A DNA stretch of 64,000 nucleotides from Acanthochromis polyacanthus. Its lineage: Eukaryota; Chordata; Actinopteri; Pomacentridae. Made by a program: the position numbers and the translations under genes. The stretch covers positions 34,298,482 through 34,362,481 of the forward strand of contig NC_067126.1 of the NCBI RefSeq assembly GCF_021347895.1, in the 5' to 3' direction. The notes beneath the pieces were generated by a model. It had not been told where the DNA came from. It did no database searches and saw nothing but the letters and a program-made list of their open reading frames with translations. Positions within the stretch are counted from its first letter, which is position 1, and the number at the start of each line of letters is the position of its first letter. Positions 47,301-56,921 of the stretch are shown piece by piece.

Positions 47301-50300
47301 TTCATTCTGGTCCACTCTAAAGCTTCTCCCTCAGGTAGAAACAGCACACATGATCTGTATTCTGGCTGAGGCCATGGATAAGAGAGGTAAAGAGTAATTT
47401 CCCGTCTTGCCCCGTCAGTAAGGAGATGGCAGATCACATCAGAGGCCCAGGACAATATGACTTCCTCTACCACAAGATTCAGATAACCGTCCCCACCTCA
47501 CACTATATTCATTTGCAATCCCATCTCCACAGAACACTGTGGTTTGTTATGATTACAGATATTACTTGAACATCAACCAACTCTATTCTCAACACCGAGC
47601 GGTAATAACTTTCCATTCATGAAAGTAAAAGATATCTGAGGACAGACAATGCAATGCGTGTTTACTTGCTTTTCAAATAATCGGTTTTGTTTTCCTACAG
47701 GCATATCGGTGAGCATCTCCACGTTTAGCCTGGTTGCCATAGCAATTGAGCGCTACAGTGCCATCTGTAACCCTTTGAAGTCACGGGTGTGGCAGACCCG
47801 TTCCCATGCCTATCGGGTGATCGCTGCTACCTGGGTGCTGGCCTTCATCATCATGATCCCCTATCCCATCATCAGTCACCTGGAGTCGTTTCAGCGTCCA
47901 GACAACAGCACAGGCCACCAGTGTCGACACAAGTGGCCCATCGCTACTGCAGAACAGACCTGGTGAGTGTTTCAGTGTCTGTCGGGTAGTCTAGTAAACT
48001 TTAACGCAATTTAAGTATATTGTGCAGGATTACAGTGTTTAACTGCGACCATGATGAAAAGAAATCTGCTTGGTTTGTTGCTACAATGAGGAAAAATTGT
48101 AACAATTTGGTTTTCTAATTACAAAATAAAAGGAAAAAGGAAAAGCCTCTTTGCTGCAAATGGTACTTAAAGGATGACAGCACATTGAATTTGCCTTAAT
48201 TTCCCTGGATCTGTGACATACAAGAAGCACAATGCCAGAAATCTTAGTTTAATGTTAGTGACGCTGCATTTAACCAATGCTTGATAACAGCTAACACCAT
48301 CAACCCCTTTTTTATATGATCTATGTTTCTATATTGTGTCCCCGTAATCCTCATTCTTAATATATGTGTATGCATGCAAAAATGGAAGTATGTAAATAGA
48401 AGTGTGTGTGTGTATTCTTAAGTAGAGACATGAATGCATGTTAGTAATTATCTGCCTTTTCCCATATTTATTTTATTCTTTTTATTTTCTCTTTTCTAAT
48501 ACATCCTACTACAGTAATTGTGCAATTTCTTCTTTAGAAAGTGTAGTCTCTGCCTATTGTATCACAGCTGTTCTCATTCTAACATAAAAGGCATCATGTT
48601 GTTAGAAAAAGAAACTTTCATACAAAGGAGTTGAGAAAGTAAAGCCTGAAAAGAACTCAAAGACACATTTTATTGGCTTTTTATCTAAGATTCCAACATT
48701 TTCAAGCATGCAGCAGGTGGTGATAAGTCTTAAGTATCCATATGTTCTGTACGATATTACCTTCCTGAACTCAAAGCAATTTTGTTGTTTTTTGTTCCCA
48801 TTTTAGCTAACTGTGTGCTCATTTTTGACTGCAATGTACTGTATATTTTGTGTATATAAAAACAGGAATCAACATGTATAATATTTTTCCAAGTGATGAC
48901 AGGTGTTGCCAATACTGGACAACAAAATGACGACTCTAAAGACTATCTTTTCTTTAATGCCTACATTTTTAATTTATTTCCAGGCTTGTCTTCTGTTTTC
49001 TCTGCACAAATACAGCCTGCAGTTCAACATAGTTCAGTCACAAATTGCCTGAATTTTACTCATGTGACGGCTGGTCACAGCTGAGTCATTATTCTTCGTG
49101 GTTTTGCTGAGAGCATCAAAGTGTTGTTTTTTTTAGCAGTTTTGTAAATGAGACGTTTGCTTTTTTCCAATGTGACTTTTGATGCTACTTCATGAGTTTA
49201 GATTTAAAGTTTTCCAACGGAAAGGTACATCACAGATAAGTAGTTCAAGGACCACTGGAATGTTGATAATCCAACAGTTCCTGGCTCTAAACGACGCTGT
49301 AATCTTGTCAATTACTTCATAAAACATGCCTTTTAAAGCTGCTGGTGGGTTTTGGGGTATAGAGGTTGGGGCTACATGAAATAAAATCTATCTTAGATGC
49401 CACTGATACCCTGGGAAGACAGTGAGGACTGTATACAATGAAGGTTAATTTAGCTGTTGACAGACTGACGTGTAATCAGGGAACCTTTATGTTTAGCTCC
49501 AAACATCCATGACATTTTGCACAATGCCAATGTCATGTCAGTCATGACACAGAGCTTTTCTTGGTTCAGTTAGAAATTGGATTCACTTCATGGAATTAAA
49601 TATTAATTTTGAAAAGTGGAGGAGTGTTTTTGGATAACGATGAATAGTCATCACACAACGCGCTACAACATGCCTCCTTGCAAAAGTCCTATAAACCCAT
49701 TTGCTGCCTAATACATCTCATTAAGAGATTGAAATGTACAAAATCAATAACTGAACAAAAGGAGATTAGTAAGCGCATCCAAACCAATGATATGCTAATA
49801 AACATAAACAGTGCTCGGCTACATCTCTTTCCTCTTGGTGTGATACTTATCAGCCAATCCTGTGCTGATAAAAATCCTATACTGTGACTAATAAATCTGT
49901 TCAGTTCAAGCCTATTCCTTAAAAGTTGGTCTGTTCTCCATAAGCCGGGTAATTAATGTTGTAACTTTAAATTGAGCTATTAAAAAACTGTGCTTCTTTA
50001 ATTTACTGAACATCATTAGTTACCTTTTCAGTGTAGTGCGGCTCACAACGGCACATAAAATGCAATTTATCATAAAATTTGCTGTCAGGTCATGCGTTTT
50101 TTTAAACTCTCCTGTCGCTGGTCGTCTGGATAATGTGCCGTTTTGTATCAAATAAACTTCAGATGAACTGTGTCTGAAGGTGTGTGTGTGTCTGTGTATT
50201 TTCAACAAGGAACGCCACGCTGAAACATCTAATTTACTTCCATGTTTGGACCTGGAGCCTGTTTTCAGCGGCTCACACTTGGTGTCTATGTAGTGTTTTT

Positions 50301-53300
50301 ATGGAAACATTAGGGCAGATGAAAGAACAGACGGTGTTTTCATGCGCTTTTGTTTTAGATTTAAGATGGAACAGGCTTTGGGGTTATGTTAGGCAACCAT
50401 GTGTGCAGAAATGAGGATTTATGGTTTATGTGTGTGTGTTTTAGCACGCTGTGTCTGTCTGACTTGATTGTGATACTACTAACCCCAGGATCTCTAATTA
50501 CACTTAACTCACATAACGAAGCATCATTTTTTATTCTTCTCTTTTTAAAAAATAATATAACTTGAATAATTTACAGCTGGCCATCTGAAGATACTCTACT
50601 TGTTTTCCAACAAACTCAACCATTTTTTGAATTCTATTCTTTTTGTTTTCATAGGCTGAATGGGATTTTTTTTTTTTTAGACAGAGTGCCTTTCGTAGTA
50701 AGTTCTCTTCAATGACATGGTTTTTCTTTTCTTTTCTCAAAGTACAGTGCTCTGCTCTGACTCAAGAGCTTCTAATGCTTTACACATAGAGATATGAAAA
50801 TGCAGGTCCTTGAATGCACCTCTTTATGCACTAATGCTAGCATGTTCACGTCTCATCTTCCTCCTTTAGGTACATTCTGCTTCTGCTTGTACTGTTTGCG
50901 ATTCCAGGAGTGGTGATGATTGTGGCCTATGGACTGATCTCCAGAGAACTTTATCGAGGCATCCAATTTGAGATGGGCCACAAAAAGGACTCCACCGGTG
51001 AGGCATTGTACAGTATGTATGGAAAACACTGGGAATATAGTAAAAGGTAAAGATTTAATAAATGTCCCACAGTGCAACTCCAGTCCCAGACGATAAAAAA
51101 CAATACAAAATACAGAAAATACTGCAGTGACTAAAAGCTACAGCCAATAAAGTGAAAACCACAAAAATTGAACACCATCACCGTGATGATTACTATTACG
51201 TTACAGTCATGCTTTTAAAACTTTTTTCCCTTAAAACTGACAATACCAAACCAACAAGAAGAAGTACAATTTAGAAATAATTCTCTAGACAAAATAAAAA
51301 ACAATTCATTATAAATGTGAATGTAAAATGTTGCACTTTCATTAGAAACAATCAATGCTGGCAACAAAGGTAAGTGAGTCATTGAGGATGGTGGTTTAAG
51401 GACCTGTGGCTATAAATGCATAAAATGTCATGTCTAACCGTGTTTCACAAAAAATACCTTCCAATACAACTAAACTGCATTTACACATGGAAAAAAAGTA
51501 ACACGATGACATAGTAGGAAACACATGCAGTCTGAAAATCAGTGTTAGGAGGTTGGAGGTGAAGGAAAACTCAGCATCAGGACTTCCACCCAGCAGACTG
51601 GGCTGTATGTCCTGTGTGAGGTGATTATTTTTAAATAAGAGATTTAGAATTCACTTGTTGTTTGGTTAGATGTAGGTGCCAGTATTACATGATTAAATTT
51701 GAGAAAATATCATGGTTTGGGTAAAAATACATCCCTTTCCCAACAGCTTTTCCTCTATTTGCTGGTTTACCAAGGTGAGAAAGCAACAAAATAAAGGGCA
51801 AAGATATAACATGTTTCCCTCCAAAAGCAAAGTGGAATGCAATTGTGTAGAAACACTATTTTTTGGAGACAGGGCTCTATGGGGAGTATCTCAGTTTACG
51901 TCATTGGTCGCTCGACACTTTTTAGACGGCTGAAAGCACCAAACGGGATGAAATTTACTCTGAAGTGTAGTATTTAGTGCTCCTGAAAATCAAGGCCCTA
52001 GCAGCAAAACTCAGATTCAAAAGCTTCCTACTTACCTCAAAAGACTTTAGTGTCTGTAGAAAAGGCAGACTGACCTGTGCCTTTTTAAAGCATTGACATT
52101 TTCTGACCAGTTGAATAAAATTGTATGAGGTGTGGCTTTTAAATACCGAGAGTCAGCTTACGTAAGTCAACCCATCATTGCCCCCATTATGTAATAACTA
52201 CACCTTGTATATTGGCCTGTTATATATAAATGTGTGTGATCGAGCAGTATGCTCTGGCTCACTTTAATCGTTTTACTTGCAGTGTCATTTTGCCGCTGAG
52301 TCAAATCGTGCCTCTTATTAAATGAAACCACACTTACCAACTGAGCTCTAATGTTACCATTCACAGTTTGTTTTTGCATGGTTTATGTGAATGATGAGAA
52401 GCTGCACTTTAATCACAACAATTTCATTAGTGGTACAATCACTGTAATGTGTGCAGGTTAAGTGAAACATAACCTTTTGTGGGCATTTGAGAGTGTGTTT
52501 GGGATGATAGTCGCATGGAGTGTGCTTGCTTGTGCTCCATTAGAGGATGGAATTGGCCAGCAGCTGCAGGCCTGGACATTACCATCTGTTTGGTCTCAGA
52601 GAGAAAGAGGCTGTCAAAATAAATGAATAAATAATTAAATAAAGAGTTTGTTAGAGACAAAGAAAGGAAAAATGTGGAAGGGTGATCATGAAGAAACAGA
52701 TCATGAAATAAGTTTGTGGAAAAAAAAAGTGTTTGATGTAATATTCCAGGAGTGGTTTAGCAGTTTTTGAATGCTCTCTGTACACAATCAGCTCCAGTTT
52801 GTGTTTGGTTGCCTTGGGGCTCTTGTTACTGTTTTCATTGCCCTTTGTTCCGGGGAAGGAAAGCAACATTGTTCATTTTCTATCAATAAATTGCAATATC
52901 CCTGATGGATGATTACCATGGGCCATCGAGAATCCACTTTGGTCCTTTAGAGATAGCAGTTGCTCTTTAAAAAACTATGATTCACTCAGAATGAACCCAG
53001 TGAATGGGAGCATGTGCCATCGCAGATCCTTAGAATTCACTCAGATGGCTATGGGAGAAAATATGATTCTTCTGGTCAATTTATTTTTAATCCAGCGGTA
53101 GAAATATTGGGCAAATATACGAAAAGTACTCCACGAGATGGGAATTGATTTGAAAATTATCTACCACTCACATACTGCCACTTAGTATGTCCAATCTTTT
53201 GTTAGATTCTTGTCCTAAAAGTAGATGTAGGCAAACTGCCACCAGGGATGTACTGGGAAAGAAACTCAGTAAGAGAGCCTCTCCTCTTATAGGTTATATT

Positions 53301-55628
53301 CCTGCGGCTATATTGTTTTCCTAATTGTAGGTTCAACTTTATCGTTGGCTGGAAAGAGTTTTTTAAATGAATGAAATGACATGTTAGATTCAAAACATAT
53401 GACTCAAGCCCACCCAAGGTGAATGTTATCAGCCCAATAAATGGCTGTCACTCTTATTATTATGGTTTAGTTTGAGCAAATTGCACCTACCAATAAACCA
53501 GAAGGTGCATTTTCCTTTTTCTGTTCAGACTTTTGGTCATTCAGATCATGATAATGCTAAGAGCTTCAAAAGAACACAAGTGAACGTCTCATTTTTGGTT
53601 CTTAAAGACTGTCCAGGAGAACTAAAGAAGCAGCTAGGATGTGAGATTTTAAAAAAAAAAAAAAAATTAAAAAAAATATAAAAATGAGTCCAGTTGCTTT
53701 CTTCTGAAGCCCTTGGATTTATCATCCATTCTGATCACAGATGGCCACCCAGAATACATAGGTGACCTCTTGTGGTTGTGTGAATCGGTGAATGTAAAAT
53801 CTTTGCTGCTGTCCTCCTGTCCACTATCACAGCAAAGCACATACTGATGGCCCACTAAGATAAGATAAGGTAAGATAGACTTTATTGATCTCACAAAGGA
53901 GAAATTTACTACACGATAGTCCTTTAGGCATGAAGAGGCAGCTTTGTTTCACAAAAGCCAGTCCTATACTATAATCTTTTCCCAAAATAAATGATGTGGT
54001 TTTTGGTCTAAAGTATTGTCACAAACGATAGTAAAAGGAAAAGAAAAAACTGTCTAAAATGGTCTCACACTGGACTCAAACCCCGATGTTCTGGGTGAAT
54101 ATTTGGTTCTTGACTTATGCCACCACTGAATCATTTATCTCAACATTATATAATGAGGGGATAACAGCCTACTGAGCATACAGGCAGGTGGAGGATGGCG
54201 CCTAGTAACCATATCTGTGAGAGTGACAACAGCTGATAATGGCCATTTGATGGGCTGATAACTAATCAGGTGCATAAACAGAGTTTGCATCTAAAGTCCT
54301 ACCTTAGGCAACAAAAGCACTTTGGCTAAGGTAATGGAAAGATTGTGTTTTTTATAAAGTAATGATAAACATGTTGTTTTTCAAGTAACTGCAATCGTTT
54401 CTGTATTAAACCAAGGCTACCATCTTTCCCAACCAACAGCTGTGAGTGTTCAAACACAACCATACCAAAGTTTAAATGTGGATATTGCATTGAGATAAGG
54501 GATTTTAGTGGACATTATTAGTATGTTTAGTACACACAACAAACTATAATTAATTTGTCGTTATGTTTTCTTCCATAGATGCTTCATTTTAATTAGTTTT
54601 CTTAAAACAGTGAATATAATGTCACATGGGGAAAAGTCTTGTGTCCATGTGACTTAGAAGTGAGAAATGTATTACTTCTGAATGCATTTTCATTGATAAT
54701 CAGTGTGCAACCATTAAAAGTTTTCTTCTTGCCCTTGTTTGACAGGTACTACATACCATTCATGCAGAAAATGAGACAGATGGAGGTCAATTAAAAAGTC
54801 ATTATGTTTATTCGGTGGTTTTCTGTTTTGTTTTTCATAATGGGAGTTATCTTTGGTTTGAGTCAATAATAAGTAATTAATATTCAAAACTAGACTTTGT
54901 AGCAGTGCTTTGTCTTTTGTGTCTTTGTCTGTATTTTGGAAAACATTCTGCCTGTTAATCTGCCTCCAAAGAACAGAAAAGGTATAAAATATCACAAAAT
55001 TGAAATACCCCTCACATATTAGGAGATCAAGTTTTAATGCAGTAGCTGAATACTGAGTACTTTGTCTCTGACCGGTTTCTCCCATGCAGATGTGAAGAAT
55101 GGCCTGACCTCCTCTGTTTCCAGTGGCAGGGATGATGGAGACGGTTGTTACGTTAACGTGGTCCAGCGGCCGCACTCGATGGAGATGTCCGCCATGGCTA
55201 CATCAGGCAGGGCGATCAAGGCGGAAAGGCCACGCAGCAACACGTCTGAGGCCAAGCTGGAGGCCAAGAAGCGAGTCATTCGCATGCTGGTGGTCATTGT
55301 TGTGCTGTTCTTCCTCTGCTGGATGCCACTTTACTGTGCCAACACCTGGCGGGCTTTTGACATCTCTGCCACACACGCCCTCTCGGGGGCACCCATCGCT
55401 TTTATCCATTTGTTGTGCTACACCTCCGCCTGCGTCAACCCAATTATTTACTGCTTCATGAACACACGATTTCGCAAAGCCCTGCTCGCCACTTTCTCGT
55501 GCTGCGCCGCGCCTTGCCACCGCCGCCATCGTCATGGGCTACGGGACAATGAGGAGGATGTTATGGCAACTGGGGCGTCCATGTCCAAGTTCAGTTACAC
55601 TACTGTCAGCACCATGGGAACCTGCTGA
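29392..55628 (+). CDS. cckbr: Cholecystokinin/gastrin receptor, CCK-B type GPCR
   Basis: A class A GPCR for CCK/gastrin peptides, Gq-coupled in the known family. Exons are 29392-29530, 43768-44019, 47701-47962, 50870-50997 and 55090-55628, all with GT/AG sites and matching phases, giving 439 residues without breaks. The N terminus carries NET, NGS and NES sequons. TM1 starts near residue 54. The DRY equivalent is ERY at 147-149, C123 pairs with C205 by family analogy, CWMP is at 337-340 and NPIIY at 377-381. Family ligand contacts H207, N345, R348 and H367 are visible. The tail has a CC pair (SCCAAPC) for palmitoylation and ends SYTTVSTMGTC, like the CCKBR end. HQCRHKWP in loop 2 and SRELY in TM5 favour CCKBR over CCKAR, but R206 matches CCKAR. 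Intron 1 is about 14.2 kb. The teleost paralogue (a or b) cannot be told here. Confidence 0.93.
32469..33030. mobile_element. Candidate interspersed element with short inverted ends
   Basis: TCCGCCAAGG at 32469-32478 is matched in reverse complement by CCTTGGCGGA at 33021-33030. The interior has repeat-like phrases (CCAAATCCGTTCATCCGTTTTT) that I associate with teleost repeats. The class is unknown, and the ends may not be true termini. Confidence 0.4.
35270..35620 (-). repeat. tRNA-headed SINE, second copy (antisense)
   Basis: This is the reverse-complement copy of the element at 25349-25712, with the same head-to-tail order (tail ATGGATGGATAG at the left, tRNA-like head at the right). It is flanked by diverged 12-base direct repeats (CTATGTAGACAT at 35258, CTATGCAGATAT at 35621), consistent with an older insertion. 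Confidence 0.85.
38188..38685. mobile_element. hAT-like non-autonomous DNA transposon
   Basis: The terminal inverted repeats CAAGGGCGTCAGTTT (left) and CATAGGCGTCAGTTT (reverse complement of the right end) are flanked by an exact 8-base target-site duplication, GACACAAG, at 38180-38187 and 38686-38693. An 8-base duplication is the mark of the hAT superfamily. There is no transposase. Inside, at about 38278-38340 on the minus strand, lies a tRNA-like segment with A-box-like TAGCTCAACAGGTTGAG and B-box-like GAGTTCGAGACC. Confidence 0.82.
38808..39435 (+). mobile_element. Decayed LINE fragment, C-terminal part and 3' end
   Basis: Translated phrases follow a common teleost non-LTR element: TSRFEAMALYFKSVD, QAKEFTRLGIL, and later words for WKAKLSIN, LRVESLF and MPPGCL. 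The DNA end CTGCTGCCACCATGAGTCGACCCCAGATAAGC is followed by ATGGATCAATGGAT, typical of its 3' terminus. Several frame breaks are present. It differs from the LINE at 21860-23312. Confidence 0.7.
40696..41450. mobile_element. Harbinger-like non-autonomous DNA transposon
   Basis: It starts GGGTGCTTTCATACC and ends GGTGTGAAAGCACCC as inverted repeats, flanked by TTA on both sides (40693-40695 and 41451-41453), consistent with the 3-base TWA duplication of PIF/Harbinger elements. Subterminal GGTCCG/CGGACC words recur inside. A 210-codon minus-strand open frame (40526-41158) begins inside the element but runs past its left end, so it is probably not a real element gene. Confidence 0.75.
42925..43290 (-). 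mobile_element. Decayed reverse-transcriptase fragment (L2/CR1/Rex1-like LINE)
   Basis: Minus-strand text contains AFGMIDHILL near 43230 and GVPQGSILGPIF near 43050-43085, the RT motifs of L2/CR1/Rex1-type LINEs. They are followed by a broken version of the FADD-like block. Stops and frame changes separate the motifs. The flanking 42520-42800 is also repeat-like (GGAGCACTTTTCA, CCCCAAAGTGCTT) but not bounded. Confidence 0.75.
44020..47700 (+). other. Intron 2 of cckbr
   Basis: An intron of 3.7 kb with one DNA transposon (44343-44832). Elsewhere AT-rich, with no recognised exon. The open frames at 46039-46497 and 47100-47369 lack splice context and family resemblance. Confidence 0.6.
44343..44832. 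mobile_element. Tc1/mariner-like non-autonomous element
   Basis: The left end CCAGTAAAAGTTTGGACACACC and the right end reading (reverse complement) ATACACCACCATTCAAAAGTCTGG are imperfect inverted repeats in TA context. Internal words such as CAGCTGATTTTTAATGGAATATC and CATGGAAAACATGAAATTG match a repeat widespread in fish genomes as I remember it. No transposase frame remains. The left end shares about 60 bases of similar sequence with the element at 56631. Confidence 0.7.
47963..50869 (+). other. Intron 3 of cckbr
   Basis: An AT-rich intron of 2.9 kb. It includes short TG runs near 48400 and 50180. No exon or mobile element could be bounded. Confidence 0.6.
50998..55089 (+). other. Intron 4 of cckbr, with a second donor and a retroposon tail
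   Basis: This intron separates TM5 from the third intracellular loop. Reading through from exon 4 stays open for 17 codons to a stop at 51048. AAAAG|GTAAAG at 51042-51052 is a strong second donor that would add 49 bases and shift the frame. A GATAAGATA...CTTTATTGAT...GAAATTTAC retroposon-tail-like stretch lies at 53858-53910. Confidence 0.55.
53858..53910. repeat. Retroposon-tail-like sequence
   Basis: The string of GATAA units followed by CTTTATTGATCTCACAAAGGAG resembles the 3' ends of abundant teleost retroposons (GATAAGATA...TTTATTGATCCC...GGGAAATT). Only this end is visible. Confidence 0.5.
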
Positions 55629-56630
55629 GGGAGATGGATGCAGACACAATCCAGGAAAGACAGTTACTACGGCAACACAACACCCCATATCCTTTGTTTT
55701 TAGGCCAATGCTATGCTCATAGGGACAATGATGTGTTGTGGAAAAACAGGCCATACAAAGTAGCAGTATAGAAGCTTCATCTTCAACATTATGTGGAGAT
55801 TAGTTGTCGACACCCAGTCTTACAGTGTAAATACTTCCATAGCTTTTTTTTTTTTTTTGAAAAAGCACAAAAAAAGAGTACACAGTTCTCTCTATCACAG
55901 GAGATCGAAGCAAATTGTTTGCTTGTATGTTTCTGGTGATGTGCGTGTGCAGAGGTTATTAGCAGCGTTGGGCTGCATGATATCTGGGGGAGATAGTCTT
56001 AATAACTTACTAGTCATTATGTAGCCATCAAAACAGCAAGAACCATTTGCAATGTCATTTCTAAACCGTGTTTTTTAGTTTGCCATTAGTTGTTAATGTT
56101 TATCTGTGTTAATAATTGGTAATGCAATTGCCTTCTGGACTAAGTGCCTGCTTCTGGATGCTATGTTGTTTTTGTCTAATTTAGATTTGGCTTCATACAT
56201 CATTTGCAAAACAACCATGGGCAAATTGTAACCGGAAGGGTTTGGAAATATAATTGAAAATTTCTACTGGTAAATGGCAAATGAGTGGGTTTTTAATGTA
56301 CTTGGCTCACAAAGACACATAGTAGTGATGCCTTGTGTTGTGATTGTAAACTGTAATGCTCGTCACATTCGTGTTTTTAGCTTAGTTTGGTAGTCTTGCA
56401 TCCTTGCATCGAAACACAGAAGCAAATGTAAGACAGAAGTTGTTCAGTTTGCACTTCCTGGAGAACATCTTGATAGGAATCTGATTTACTTAACAGTCTC
56501 TGCATTCTTACAACCTTGTTACCATATTAGAAAAACTCCAACAGAAAGTGCTGCACACTGCTCCAGAAACAAAACAGAGTAAAGTTTATTTTGACAAAGA
56601 AACACGAATATTTAAAGAACAATATATTGA
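55629..56630 (+). other. Probable 3' UTR and flank of cckbr
   Basis: Downstream of the stop. No coding content. A T/A-rich tract lies near 55840-55880. The polyadenylation site was not determined. An open frame at 55791-56024 is judged chance. Confidence 0.4.
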
Positions 56631-56851
56631 CTCCCAGTCAAAATATTGGACATGCCTTCTCATTCAATGCTTCTTATTTATTTGTATTATTTTCTACATT
56701 GTAGATTTATACTGAAGAATTACACTTTTTTAAAAAACATAATTCATCTGTATTCTTTCATGCTTTTGATGTCTTTAGTTTTAATCTACAATGTAGAAAA
56801 TAATTAAATAAAAACCCTTGAACAAGAAGGTGTTTCCAAACTTTTGCCTGG

Positions 56852-56856
<5 letters not shown>
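56631..56856. mobile_element. Hairpin MITE (Tc1-like ends)
   Basis: The left arm (CATGCCTTCTCATTCAATGC ... TTTCTACATTGTAGAT) and the right arm (ATCTACAATGTAGAAAATAA ... GAAGGTGTTTCCAAACTTTT) are long imperfect inverted repeats around a short centre, so the whole element can fold back on itself. The outer ends read CCAGTCAAAATATTGG and CAAACTTTTGCCTGGTAGTG. Confidence 0.8.

Positions 56857-56913
<57 letters not shown>
56855..56913. repeat. (TG)n(TA)n compound microsatellite
   Basis: About 14 TG units run straight into about 15 TA units, directly abutting the right end of the MITE at 56631-56856. Confidence 0.95.

Positions 56914-56921
<8 letters not shown>

Noticed and set aside
47100..47369. 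89-codon frame just upstream of cckbr exon 3
   Set aside because: It does not join the receptor frame and lacks family resemblance.
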